Below, in pieces: positions 18,400 to 27,472 of a stretch of 64,000 bases of DNA. Each line of letters begins with the position of its first letter. The stretch's first letter is position 1. The notes under the pieces were generated by a model that did not search any database, was not told the DNA's origin, and worked only from the letters and a program-made list of their open reading frames with translations. Origin of the DNA: BACL27 sp964203235 (GTDB taxonomy: Bacteria; Actinomycetota; Acidimicrobiia; Acidimicrobiales; Ilumatobacteraceae). Position numbers and translations under genes: made by a program. The DNA lies in assembly GCA_964203235.1 (NCBI GenBank), contig CAXNLE010000003.1, positions 95,373-159,372 of the forward strand. Reading direction: 5' to 3'.

Positions 18400-19331
18400 C
18401 ACTTCATCATCAGACAAAAACTTTTCTTGAGTTACTCGCTTCGCGGGGCGAGCCGCCACTTGAGCAGATGACGCCAACCGAGGCTCGTGCAATGGTTCGC
18501 AAATATTATGTTGCTTCAGAGCACCCAATTTTTGCGTCTCGAGATGTTGATGCAGGCGGTGTGCCGGCGCGTTTGTATTCACCATCTAGCGAAAAGAATT
18601 TAGGTTTGTGCGTTTTTATTCATGGTGGCGGTTGGGTGTTTCATAACCTTGATGATTACGACGATGTTTGTCGTCGGATTGCGATGCAATCAGGTCATGC
18701 AGTTTTGAGTATTGATTATCGATTAGCACCAGAGTTTAAGTTTCCAGTGCCACTTGAAGATTGTCTTGTGGCGACGCGCTGGGCGCACGAAAACGCTGCG
18801 TCGTTGGGTTGCGATGCGAACCGAATGGTCGTGTGCGGAGACTCTGCCGGCGGAAACTTGTCGACGCTTGTGGCGCAACATTCAGGTGTGGCATTCAAGA
18901 TGCAGTTGTTGATTTATCCAGCGACTGATGCGCGATGCATCACTGAGAGTTATCGCAAAAATGCGCTCGGGTACTTGTTGACTGCTCCGGCGATGCAATG
19001 GTTTTACGGTCACTATTTGCCTAGTGCCGGCTCATCGATCTCTGGTTCATCGCGTGGCAGTCTCACTGACCCAATGGTTTCTCCACTATTGGCAAGTGAT
19101 GAAGTATTGGCCAAGATGCCACCAACATTTATGATCACCGCCGAGTACGACCCGCTATGCGATGAGGGCGAACAATATGCAAAGCGGCTCAGCGAGTTAG
19201 GTGTACCGACGACTTGTGTTCGGTATTTCGGTCAGATTCATGCATTTGTCACACGGTCGGCGTTTCTTGACGATGGCTATTTGGCGATCGCGCAACTCGC
19301 CGACGCAATTCGCCGAACTTTAGTTAATTAA
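18396..19331 (+). CDS. Alpha/beta hydrolase, hormone-sensitive-lipase family esterase
   Basis: A 311-residue esterase. The oxyanion motif HGGGW (near residue 72), the nucleophile elbow GDSAGG (near residue 149) and the terminal IHAFV histidine define the HSL family; the acid residue is probably in the EYDPLCDEG stretch. Such enzymes cleave short-chain acyl esters. The start overlaps the asparaginase stop. Its 3' end overlaps the convergent HD-domain gene by 12 bases. Confidence 0.88.
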   Translation: MTLHHQTKTFLELLASRGEPPLEQMTPTEARAMVRKYYVASEHPIFASRDVDAGGVPARLYSPSSEKNLGLCVFIHGGGWVFHNLDDYDDVCRRIAMQSGHAVLSIDYRLAPEFKFPVPLEDCLVATRWAHENAASLGCDANRMVVCGDSAGGNLSTLVAQHSGVAFKMQLLIYPATDARCITESYRKNALGYLLTAPAMQWFYGHYLPSAGSSISGSSRGSLTDPMVSPLLASDEVLAKMPPTFMITAEYDPLCDEGEQYAKRLSELGVPTTCVRYFGQIHAFVTRSAFLDDGYLAIAQLADAIRRTLVN

Positions 19332-19934
19332 TTCGCCGTCGCGTTCGCGCGGTGCAAAAAATTGTCTAATTAACGGCTCGAAATGTTCAAGCGGTTCACT
19401 TTTGTAGTCGGCGTCGAATGCAACTTGGTCGTACTTCGCGCAAAACTCGGCGGTGTAGTCAAAGTATTGGTTATCGCGGAACTTGTCGCGAGCATCTTTA
19501 TCTAATCCAATATGTTGCCAAAAGTAGTAGCCCTGAAAGATTCCGTGATGCTCAACTAGCCAATGATTGGCAGGTGACACCACCGGATACAAAATTGCTG
19601 CGGCAACTGACGCATGGTTGTATGGCGAAAGGTTGTCGCCGATGTCGTGGATCAGTGCACACAAAACATATTCATCGTCGCGGCCGTCGCGTTGGGCAAG
19701 TGTCGCAGTTTGTAGGCAGTGCTCAAGACGGTTGACCGGAAAGCCGCCAAAGTCATGACGCAAATAGTCAAGTTGTTCGATGATGTGATCAGCGACGCGT
19801 GACTGCGTGACTTGAAGTTGGACCATGATGTTGTCCCAATCTTGCTTTGTTGACTCGCCAAAAGATTTGAAATTCGCACGAGTCTCAAGTTCGTTGCTTG
19901 AAGTTTGGGCAATGTGTGATGTGTCAATTGTCAT
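19320..19934 (-). CDS. HD-domain protein (MIOX/PhnZ-like HD superfamily)
   Basis: A 204-residue protein with an HD metal-binding core: histidine in LEHCLQTA, the HD pair in ALIHDIGD, further histidines in NHAS and VEHHG, and an aspartate late in KYDQVAFD. The spacing, with two extra histidines after HD, recalls the di-iron HD proteins that include myo-inositol oxygenase and the phosphonate oxygenase PhnZ rather than plain phosphohydrolases. No phosphonate gene is adjacent, so the substrate is open. ATG at 19934. Confidence 0.7.
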   Translation of the reverse strand: MTIDTSHIAQTSSNELETRANFKSFGESTKQDWDNIMVQLQVTQSRVADHIIEQLDYLRHDFGGFPVNRLEHCLQTATLAQRDGRDDEYVLCALIHDIGDNLSPYNHASVAAAILYPVVSPANHWLVEHHGIFQGYYFWQHIGLDKDARDKFRDNQYFDYTAEFCAKYDQVAFDADYKSEPLEHFEPLIRQFFAPRERDGELIN

Positions 19935-19965
19935 GAGCCGAGACTATGTCGCGATTCGTTGCTTG

Positions 19966-19989
19966 CGCTAGTTCGCTAGTTCGCTAGTT
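19966..19989. repeat. Three tandem copies of CGCTAGTT
   Basis: An 8-base unit repeats three times directly after the start region of the HD-domain gene. CTAG-containing words recur in several intergenic gaps here (near 4120, 13105, 37195 and 61835). No function assigned. Confidence 0.6.
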
Positions 19990-20170
19990 TGTTAATTTGT
20001 TGGTTGAATCAGTGGCTCAATTTATGGTGTCGGGTTTTGAGCAAAGTGGTGCCGAGGGTCACATGAAATGGCGCAAATATAGGGTTTTATTGGGTATCAC
20101 ACCATTTAAAAGCAGAGAGTGTAAGTTCTCAGTCGTAGGAACAATCCTGCAGAAAAAGGAGAAATGAAAT

Positions 20171-20500
20171 ATGGGTACAGGCTTTTGGGCAAACTTTGGA
20201 GAACTCGTTCTCCTGGCAATCTTGCTCGGCGTAGTCACGACCGTAGTTGATTCGGTTCTTGGCGTAGTCGGGTTAAGCGCAACGATTAAGAAACTTCCAG
20301 TTATCGGTTCAAACTGGACTCTCATTGTCAGCATATTGATGATGGCAGTCTTGGATTACAACGCTCTCGAATATTGGGGCGTTACTCTTCCTGGTTGGGG
20401 CGGTTGGGGAAGCTACATCGGTAGCGGCGCGATCATCATGGGCATGGTTCCTGTAAAGGATGCCGTTGTTTCAATGATTGGCAAAGGATTTCGAGCCTAA
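20171..20500 (+). CDS. Small three-helix membrane protein, unknown function
   Basis: A 109-residue hydrophobic protein with three likely membrane segments (about residues 8-32, 45-62 and 80-98) and a Gly-Trp-rich loop (PGWGGWGSY). I do not recognise the family. The ribosome binding site is strong (AAAAAGGAG, 10 bases before ATG), the upstream leader is about 230 bases without a gene, and a textbook terminator follows 44 bases after the stop. This makes it a single-gene transcript that is probably well expressed. Confidence 0.75.
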   Translation: MGTGFWANFGELVLLAILLGVVTTVVDSVLGVVGLSATIKKLPVIGSNWTLIVSILMMAVLDYNALEYWGVTLPGWGGWGSYIGSGAIIMGMVPVKDAVVSMIGKGFRA

Positions 20501-20543
20501 GAAGCGGGTTTCCGCATCTTAAGAATTCGAATTAATAATTTAG

Positions 20544-20577
20544 GGGCCGCCGGTTTATCCCGGCGGCTCTTTTATTT
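20544..20577 (+). terminator. Rho-independent terminator
   Basis: A 10-bp GC-rich stem (20544-20553 with 20560-20569, one G-U pair), 6-base loop and the T-rich run TTTTATTT. It ends the small membrane protein transcript. Confidence 0.9.
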
Positions 20578-20680
20578 GCCGGCGATTTCGCCAAAATTTC
20601 GCCGTCACCCGCTCGTGTCCGCCAACGGTCACATGGTTCCTAGGCTCTGTAGTTTCGCCAAATGAGGTAGTTTGTAGCCG

Positions 20681-22447
20681 ATGTTTAACAAGTTGATTAA
20701 AGCCGAGACAGTTCGCAAAGCCTGGACCGTTTACCCTCGTCAGTCCAAGATTCAGATACCAATCATGTTCGTGTTGGGTTTGATTGGAACAGCGCTTGAG
20801 GCGCTCGGGATTGGTCTTGTGATTCCGGTGATGACCACGATGAGTAAAGCCACAACTGGTAACAGCGGTTCAATTCTGCAGCCGCTTTTTAATTTTTTTG
20901 GGATACGGGCAGTGGGCACAATGGTCGGAGTCGCCGTACTTTGCATCGTGTTGACTTATTTTGTGAAGAACTTGTATAGGTTGTGTTTTGGCTATATTAG
21001 TGGGCGAGCAAGTAATTATACGAATCATCAAGTCACCACACAATTGTTTAGATCCTATTTAACTCGACCGTATACATTTCACTTGCAAAGAAATTCTTCA
21101 GATTTGCTAAACTCAATGCAGCAAGAAGCCGGGATGACGATCGGTATAGTTGGAAGTGTAATAGGACTATTTCAAGAACTTTTGCTCGCGAGTGCTGTGA
21201 TTTGGTTGATGGTCTACACAGAACCGATTGCCGCAATTTCAACAGTTTCGATTTTGATTTTGGGAAGCATCTTATATCTCAAAGTAACGAAACCGATGAT
21301 AACAGCGTTCGGGCAACAGCGACAAAAAATTCAGGCGCCGTTGACTAGATACTTGTTGCAGGGATTTGGTGGCGTGAAAGATATCAAAGTTCTCGGTCGT
21401 AGTAATGATTTCTTAAATCAATACAAAAGCCAAAATCTAATTGTCCAAAATGCAGGTTTGCGTTACGGAATATTGAAGTCAATTGCTCCGATGTGGACAG
21501 AACTCCTGGCGATGTCTGGGTTGTCTGTGGTCGTTTGGGTGATGGTGTGGCAAGATCGTCCCCCAGACCGAATCATTCCATTATTGGGGTTATTTGTAAT
21601 TGCAACATGGAGATTCATACCAACGGTAAATAGCGTGGTGAGCTTGACCAACTCGATTCGATACGCAAAGCCAGCAGTCGACTCGGTCTACCAAGAGTTT
21701 GAGTACATTAAGTCTCAGCAAAACATTGTCAAAACTCAAATTATATTTAAAGACAAAATTGAAATGCGTAACTTGACTTTCAATTACCCAAATACATTTA
21801 CGCCAAGTTTGTGCGATGTAAATATTGTTGTACGAAAGGGCGAGACTGTTGGTTTCATCGGGCCATCAGGTGCGGGCAAGAGCACACTTGTTGATGTCGT
21901 CTTGGGCTTGTTGCCGCAAACATCCGGTGAGTTATTAATTGACGGCGTTGAAATGCAGGAGCACAATCTTGAATGGCAGTCAACAATCGGATATGTTTCG
22001 CAGGCGATTTATTTAACGGATGATACCGTTCGTCGAAATGTTGCCTTTGGTATTGCTGACAAGGATGTCGATGAAGTGGCTCTCGAGCATGCGCTAAAGT
22101 CAGCGCAACTTTGGAATTTCGTTGATGGGTTGCCAAACAAGACACAGACAATTGTCGGTGAACGAGGTATTCGGGTTTCAGGCGGACAGCGTCAGCGCAT
22201 CGGTATCGCACGCGCGCTCTATCATGAGCCGCAAGTGCTCGTATTAGACGAAGCCACCAGCAGCCTTGACATTGAAACTGAAACTGAAGTTATGAGCGCG
22301 ATTCGTGCGCTGCAGGGGTTCAAGACAATTTTGATCGTCGCGCACCGCCTGTCTACTGTGCAACATTGCGATCGTATTTATCGAATTGAAGATGCGCAGA
22401 TCACTGCCGAGGGCTTATTCGTTGAAATGATCAAGCCATCAATTTAG
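20681..22447 (+). CDS. ABC exporter, fused permease and ATPase (lipid/glycolipid flippase type)
   Basis: A 588-residue half-transporter. Residues 1 to about 340 form a six-helix exporter domain; the ATPase follows with Walker A GPSGAGKST (about 393-401), the signature VSGGQRQRIGIARAL (about 499) and Walker B VLVLDEATSSLD (about 518). The pattern resembles MsbA/PglK-type flippases that move lipid-linked saccharides or lipids. It lies tail-to-tail with two glycosyltransferase-like genes, which supports a role in cell-surface glycan export. ATG at 20681. Confidence 0.88.
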   Translation: MFNKLIKAETVRKAWTVYPRQSKIQIPIMFVLGLIGTALEALGIGLVIPVMTTMSKATTGNSGSILQPLFNFFGIRAVGTMVGVAVLCIVLTYFVKNLYRLCFGYISGRASNYTNHQVTTQLFRSYLTRPYTFHLQRNSSDLLNSMQQEAGMTIGIVGSVIGLFQELLLASAVIWLMVYTEPIAAISTVSILILGSILYLKVTKPMITAFGQQRQKIQAPLTRYLLQGFGGVKDIKVLGRSNDFLNQYKSQNLIVQNAGLRYGILKSIAPMWTELLAMSGLSVVVWVMVWQDRPPDRIIPLLGLFVIATWRFIPTVNSVVSLTNSIRYAKPAVDSVYQEFEYIKSQQNIVKTQIIFKDKIEMRNLTFNYPNTFTPSLCDVNIVVRKGETVGFIGPSGAGKSTLVDVVLGLLPQTSGELLIDGVEMQEHNLEWQSTIGYVSQAIYLTDDTVRRNVAFGIADKDVDEVALEHALKSAQLWNFVDGLPNKTQTIVGERGIRVSGGQRQRIGIARALYHEPQVLVLDEATSSLDIETETEVMSAIRALQGFKTILIVAHRLSTVQHCDRIYRIEDAQITAEGLFVEMIKPSI

Positions 22448-22525
22448 TTTTGTGATGCAAAAAACAGATATATGAAATCTTAAAAATTTTATTACATAAA
22501 AAACCTTGGCTAAGCACCCGTGAGG

Positions 22526-23809
22526 CTACTCGAGCAGAAAAATATTTTCTCGCAAAAATGAAATACAAGGTGCGACGTATCCTCTCAGATGCGCATAGTT
22601 TTCAGATTGGTATATCTTATGATAACGATCTAATAGATGTAAGTCGTTTTTAGAGTATTTGGGTACACCGTCTTCAAGTGCAAACATTTCGTCCAAAGCG
22701 TTAACTAATGTTGACGGTGAGTTTTGAATATATGACAGTTGTCTTGACCTCATTTTACTTGTGGAAGCTAATGCCGACAAGTTGTTTGGATTTAATAACT
22801 TCGAGAAACTTAAAATTTCGCCAGTATTAGTATCTTGTACCAGTCGTGGTGTCCAGAGAGTTGACAAATACCCGAACATGTCGTGAAACGTATAGTTATC
22901 TGTGAGGATTGACGGTCGGTTGAATCTGCGAGCCAGCCAATACGCGCCACAACTCACTGAAATACAAAATTTACAATTTTCGTATAGCCAAAGTTGGTCA
23001 GACTCGAAATGGGATTCACCCGTATAGTCAATAATTTTTAGTGATTGAAGTGAATGAGGTAAAGGATCAACATCAAGTCCAACTCTAACGATGAGTAAGT
23101 TTTGTTCAATTACTTTCTCAAGTGCGTCTTTATAAAAAGATAAGTCTAGAAAGCGAACTGCGAGTTCATCGGATTGGCTCTGTGTTGTTCTTTGTCTATA
23201 GTATTTGGCGGATGGATGCGCAAATAAAACGAAATTTTGTGGCCGGACTCCTAAATTTTTCAAATCGTTAGAAATTTGGTTAAGTTGATTGCCATAGTTT
23301 GTACTAGGAACCGTCGCCCAATTCTTATCAAATTTATCGCTTGTAGTGACCATTTTTTTTTCTAATCCTGATTTCGGAATTAGGTATGCAATTTGTCGAA
23401 CGAACTTTCTTCGATCGTCAAGATACATCGTAAAGTGAGGCTCGTAAGACTGAACAAGAATCTTGGTGGCAGCTTCTCCCGGCTCAACAAGAATCGTGAA
23501 ATGGCGAGGGTTATTTTCGTTTTGCAGTTGCCTGCAAAGCGGCTCCATCATGTTCACATATGTAGAGGTAAAACCTGGACGAAAGCTTTTCAATACATAA
23601 ATTGAAACTTTGTATCTGGTTGAAAGCGTTCGTAGCAAGGCCCAAGCCATTAGCGAGAAAGGAAACGCAATCGTTATATTAAGAAACCTTATGATCAATC
23701 TGGTAACAGACAGATCAGAGGAGAGAATAGACTTCGGCCTTGTGTCGTAGGAGTAGTCGTAAAAGATTATTAAGATCAAAAGTTTCTTATAATATTTGAT
23801 TGTTCGCAT
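22526..23809 (-). CDS. TIGR04372-like putative glycosyltransferase, copy 2
   Basis: A protein of 427 residues if the ATG at 23809 is used. This begins one base after the upstream stop and aligns with the N-terminus of the neighbour; the frame is open to 23851. It has an N-terminal hydrophobic segment, then a pattern I recall from the TIGR04372 putative glycosyltransferases: a YRQRT region, RVGLDVDPLP, IIDYTG, SVSCGAYWLARRFNRP and LSFSKLL. It is clearly paralogous to the gene at 23811-25091 along its whole length, including PLCRQLQ, YLDDRRKFVRQI and the terminal PCISFLREN. The base composition is markedly AT-rich compared with flanking genes. Confidence 0.65.
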   Translation of the reverse strand: MRTIKYYKKLLILIIFYDYSYDTRPKSILSSDLSVTRLIIRFLNITIAFPFSLMAWALLRTLSTRYKVSIYVLKSFRPGFTSTYVNMMEPLCRQLQNENNPRHFTILVEPGEAATKILVQSYEPHFTMYLDDRRKFVRQIAYLIPKSGLEKKMVTTSDKFDKNWATVPSTNYGNQLNQISNDLKNLGVRPQNFVLFAHPSAKYYRQRTTQSQSDELAVRFLDLSFYKDALEKVIEQNLLIVRVGLDVDPLPHSLQSLKIIDYTGESHFESDQLWLYENCKFCISVSCGAYWLARRFNRPSILTDNYTFHDMFGYLSTLWTPRLVQDTNTGEILSFSKLLNPNNLSALASTSKMRSRQLSYIQNSPSTLVNALDEMFALEDGVPKYSKNDLHLLDRYHKIYQSENYAHLRGYVAPCISFLRENIFLLE

Positions 23810-23810
23810 G

Positions 23811-25091
23811 CTATAACAGCAGTTCAGAATGATCTCGAAGAAACGATACACAAGGTTGCGAGTGCCCTTTAGTCATCGGTTGGAAACCAGCATTAATTAG
23901 TAATTCGTTGAACCGAGAGATCAATGCTAGATCGTGTTCTGAGTATTCAATCTTGTTACCTGAGTAATTAAGCATGTCGGAAACCGAGGACGAAAGTTCT
24001 GTAGGCGAATTATCTACAAAGGTCAAACCCCGAGCTTTCATCTGTTCAGATTTTCCAACAACGCCTTTTAGTGTAAACATTTCGCTCATGGATAGGTTTC
24101 TGTTTTTGCTCTCATCCCAAATTAACTGGAGAGTAAATAAACTGTGTTGATAACCCTTCACCACGACATAACTGTTTGTGATCAACGTTGGTCGATTATA
24201 TTTGTGAGGAACATGCCAGGACCCGGTGTTATTGATACCCCATAAAAACCGGCAGTATTCACTTAGCCAAAGGTCTTGTTTATCTGTTCTGAACCTACCT
24301 GAGAGGTCAATGATCGAGAGATCCTTTAAAGTATCCGGTAACGCTTCGGTGTCTATACCCATACGGACGACTTTGAGTCCATTTTCATTGATGAGTTTTA
24401 TCGCACTTTCTGCTTTGCTTATATCTGTGTAACGATTAAAATTTAAATGTACGGTTGGTTTATGTCTCTTGTCGTACAAAAGTGAGCGATGTGTCAAAAT
24501 TACGTACTCGAATGGTTTAATTTCTAATTGAGAGATCATTTTTGGAACTTCTGTTTTTCTTTTTGTACCTACGGTTATCGCGGATGGTAGTTCCCAATTC
24601 TTGTTGTAAATAGTATGTTCAGGATGAGTATTTAAAAATCCAATTTTTGGTACGAGTGCGAAAATTGTTCTTACAAACGCGACGCGGTCGTCAAGATATA
24701 AATTGAAGTGAGTTGCGTAGAGCTTCAATAACTCAAGATTTGTGGTTTCACTCGCATCAATGAATATTAAGATTCCTTTGTTCCCAGTGGCCTGTAGTTC
24801 TCTGCAAAGAGGTTCAAGTTGTTCAATGTAAACCGAGACGAGCCCTGGTCGTTGTGGTTGTTTGAATCTAAAGATTCGAACTGGCATAAAGCGGTTTAAG
24901 ACGACTAATAAAACCCAGCAACAAAGCGACAAAGGATACGCAGCCAGAGTCACAAGAACTCGCCGCAATATAAATAACTTTGAAAAAGATGCCAACGATG
25001 CGTAACCTTTTTTTAGAGTTTGGTCGTAGAACAGAACTCGGGTGATTCTGTCGTTGGCGACATTTTTAACTCGCTGCAACAAAACTTTCAT
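23811..25091 (-). CDS. TIGR04372-like putative glycosyltransferase, copy 1
   Basis: A 426-residue paralogue of the next gene, with which it forms a two-gene operon separated by one base. It has an N-terminal hydrophobic segment (about residues 42-66), PLCRELQ, YLDDRVAFVRTI, RMGIDTEALP, IIDLSGR and PCISFLRDH. In the TIGR04372 family the C-terminal half resembles GT-B sugar-binding domains, but no reaction is established. AT-rich composition suggests acquisition from elsewhere. It is convergent with the ABC exporter as a pair. Confidence 0.65.
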   Translation of the reverse strand: MKVLLQRVKNVANDRITRVLFYDQTLKKGYASLASFSKLFILRRVLVTLAAYPLSLCCWVLLVVLNRFMPVRIFRFKQPQRPGLVSVYIEQLEPLCRELQATGNKGILIFIDASETTNLELLKLYATHFNLYLDDRVAFVRTIFALVPKIGFLNTHPEHTIYNKNWELPSAITVGTKRKTEVPKMISQLEIKPFEYVILTHRSLLYDKRHKPTVHLNFNRYTDISKAESAIKLINENGLKVVRMGIDTEALPDTLKDLSIIDLSGRFRTDKQDLWLSEYCRFLWGINNTGSWHVPHKYNRPTLITNSYVVVKGYQHSLFTLQLIWDESKNRNLSMSEMFTLKGVVGKSEQMKARGLTFVDNSPTELSSSVSDMLNYSGNKIEYSEHDLALISRFNELLINAGFQPMTKGHSQPCVSFLRDHSELLL

Positions 25092-25100
25092 TTGCGAAAA

Positions 25101-25883
25101 CTAGCGACCGTGTTTGGTGAGGTATTTTTCTAGGGGGGCGAAGTTGAAGCGCGAGTCGTCGGTCCAGCCGTCTTTTGGTGGACGACCCATCACGATTAGG
25201 TGATCGGCTCCAGCCGCAGCAAACTCGTCAGCCATTTCGAGATCTTCTGGGTTAATCGCTACGGTGCGCTCAATCTCACGCGGGTTGCGACCGATTTTCG
25301 CGCACCATTGATCAATGACTTCATTTTTTTTGCGCACATTTTCGACAGGCCCGAACACATTGCTCATGTCAGCATGTTCAGCCACCAAACGCAAGGTGAA
25401 CTTCTCGCCGCTACCACCAATCATTAATGGCATCTTTGGGTTCACGGCTCCAGGGTTTAACTTTGCCAGGCGTTGTTTGATTATTGGCAATCCCTTTTCG
25501 AGAATCTTCAACCGACCAACTGCAGTGCCGAACTCGTAGCCATATTCGGTGTAGTCACGCTCAAACCAACCCGAGCCGACCCCAAGAATAAATCGCCCAC
25601 CACTAATGTGATCAATTGTTCGAGACATATCGGCCAACAATTGCGGGTTGCGATAGGTAAAGCAAGTAACCAGTGCGCCAACTGTGGCGTGTTTGGTTTC
25701 GGCCGCAATCGCCGCCAAAAGTGTGTATGCCTCAAAGTGTGAGGCGTCAGGGTCGCCATAAAGAGGATAAAAATGATCCCACACCCAAATGCTGTCGACT
25801 TTCAAAGCATCAGCGCGCAACCAAGTGTCACGCATTGCCTTCATTGTTGTGTTTTGTGGATGTATTTGGATGCCGATTTTCAT
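25101..25883 (-). CDS. LLM-class F420-dependent oxidoreductase
   Basis: A 260-residue luciferase-like TIM-barrel flavin/F420 protein: MKIGIQIHPQ start, WVWDHFYP, SGGRFILGVGSGWFERDY, and LMIGGSGEKFTLRLVAEHAD, all typical of the actinobacterial F420-dependent subgroup. These enzymes move hydride between F420 and varied substrates; this substrate is unknown. I chose the ATG at 25883 over the TTG at 25889. It lies 9 bases after the glycosyltransferase operon start on the same strand, so it may share a transcript with it. Confidence 0.85.
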   Translation of the reverse strand: MKIGIQIHPQNTTMKAMRDTWLRADALKVDSIWVWDHFYPLYGDPDASHFEAYTLLAAIAAETKHATVGALVTCFTYRNPQLLADMSRTIDHISGGRFILGVGSGWFERDYTEYGYEFGTAVGRLKILEKGLPIIKQRLAKLNPGAVNPKMPLMIGGSGEKFTLRLVAEHADMSNVFGPVENVRKKNEVIDQWCAKIGRNPREIERTVAINPEDLEMADEFAAAGADHLIVMGRPPKDGWTDDSRFNFAPLEKYLTKHGR

Positions 25884-25959
25884 ATCCAAATTGTACTCTC
25901 TTATCTAGTATTAATTTCAGGTTCAAAGCAGTGGCTAAAGATTCGAATTAAGGAGTCGT

Positions 25960-26118
25960 GTGTTTAAGACTCGTAAATCAGCGCTGAATTTTACAGTTGT
26001 GACGATGCGCTTAATCTCATTCACACCATTGCGTAGCGCAAGTGCGTTTGCCGATTTAAGCGCGAGCGAACTAATGCGTTTCATAAATCACAACGAAGTT
26101 GAACAGATTAGTTGTTAA
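25960..26118 (+). pseudogene. Relic of a secreted protein gene (52 codons, leader retained)
   Basis: GTG at 25960 opens 52 codons whose first 40 residues align with the signal peptide of the secreted protein at 27473 (FTPLRSASAF against FTPLHSASAL, KTRKSA against KFRKSA). The upstream 20 bases, 25939-25958, are identical to 27452-27471, with looser similarity beyond. The frame then stops after a short unrelated tail that overlaps the convergent MFS gene by 11 bases. Best read as a truncated duplicate; a functional micro-peptide cannot be excluded. Confidence 0.6.
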
Positions 26119-27343
26119 CCGAAATCTGTTTTAAGTCGTGCGAGAGGTCGCGGAGGGCGGGTAGAGACATCGTGAGCAGCGCCACGGCGACGAAGAGCAC
26201 GGCAATTACAGCAAAAGTTTGTTGCAAACCAAAGCCTTCGACGGCCAGTCCAACAACAACTTGACCAATTGGCGGAGCGGCGTAAAGCGCCGACATCTGC
26301 ACGCCATAAACCCGGCCTTGCATTTCTGCAGGTACTCGACTTTGAATCAGCGTATTCCATAGTGGGTTAAACGGACCCCAAATTGCGCCCATCATAAAAC
26401 CAGCGAGCACGAAAACAAAAGTCGGGGGCAACCAAACCATCGGTATGACTGCGACAGTCACGCCAATCATCACGCCGCGCAAAATTGCATACCGTGAATA
26501 CCGTCGAGCAATCGCAGCGAAGCTAAATGCACCGAGCACCATTCCACTCGCTAATGCCGTCATCGTCGCACCGAGCCCGCTTGCATTGTTGAGGCGCTCA
26601 AAGTGCACCGGCAAAATCACCATCTCAATTGGCATGTACACAGCCGAAGTGAACATGAAAATTATTGTCAGACTGAAAAGTGCGCGGTCGGCGTGCAGTG
26701 CACGAAACCCCGCGATGGTCGCTTGCCAAAAGTTTTCGGCGACCAAATTTTGGTTGTGAGTTTCAGAGGTTGCGTCAATTACTCGCATTAACATCACGCT
26801 CACCGACGCAACCAAAAACAAAAGACTTGTTGCCAACAAAGCGTCGACTGGTCCGACGAATTTGATTAAAGTCGCGCCGATCGCAGGCCCGATAGCCCAA
26901 CCCACAGCAAAGAAACCCTCGTGACGGCTGTTTGCAGACTCGAGACTTATCGACGACGCTTTTGCAGCATTAGGGATCAACGACTTGCGCGCCGTAAACC
27001 CCGCGGGATCAAACACTGCCCCCAAAACTGCGATTAGCACTACCGAGATATATGTCAATCCGCTGACCCGATCGACGAGTACGAACAGCAGCACAGATAT
27101 AGCCGAAAGTACATCGGCATAAATCGAAACTTTCCGCCGACCGATGCGGTCGATCATTGTGCCGAGAAATGGCGAGACCACGATGCCAGGCAACATCACC
27201 AACGCACCGAGTAAGCCAGCGGCGCTGGGCGAGCCAGTCAATTCAAGCACTAGCCAAGGCACGGTGATCATCACGATGCCGTTGCCGATGCCTGAGGCAA
27301 TATTTGAAGTCTGCAACAAAATAAACGGCAGACTTCGCTTCAT
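26108..27343 (-). CDS. MFS transporter (drug/metabolite exporter type)
   Basis: A 411-residue transporter with about 12 membrane segments. The loop between helices 2 and 3 has the MFS signature GTMIDRIGRRKVSIYAD, and NPLWNTLIQSRVPAEMQGRVYGVQ is the matching motif in the second half, as in the MFS_3/EntS-like exporters. Substrate unknown. It sits between the relic and the intact copy of a duplicated secreted-protein gene, facing the other way. Confidence 0.88.
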   Translation of the reverse strand: MKRSLPFILLQTSNIASGIGNGIVMITVPWLVLELTGSPSAAGLLGALVMLPGIVVSPFLGTMIDRIGRRKVSIYADVLSAISVLLFVLVDRVSGLTYISVVLIAVLGAVFDPAGFTARKSLIPNAAKASSISLESANSRHEGFFAVGWAIGPAIGATLIKFVGPVDALLATSLLFLVASVSVMLMRVIDATSETHNQNLVAENFWQATIAGFRALHADRALFSLTIIFMFTSAVYMPIEMVILPVHFERLNNASGLGATMTALASGMVLGAFSFAAIARRYSRYAILRGVMIGVTVAVIPMVWLPPTFVFVLAGFMMGAIWGPFNPLWNTLIQSRVPAEMQGRVYGVQMSALYAAPPIGQVVVGLAVEGFGLQQTFAVIAVLFVAVALLTMSLPALRDLSHDLKQISVNN

Positions 27344-27472
27344 AATTTAAGTTTAACTGGATGTAAATTTTCAAATCATAATTGAAATCTCGTATCTAAA
27401 ATTAAATTAGAGTTATTAGGGTTATTAGAAATATAGAAAGCAGTTACCTAGAGATTCGAATTAAGGAGTCGC

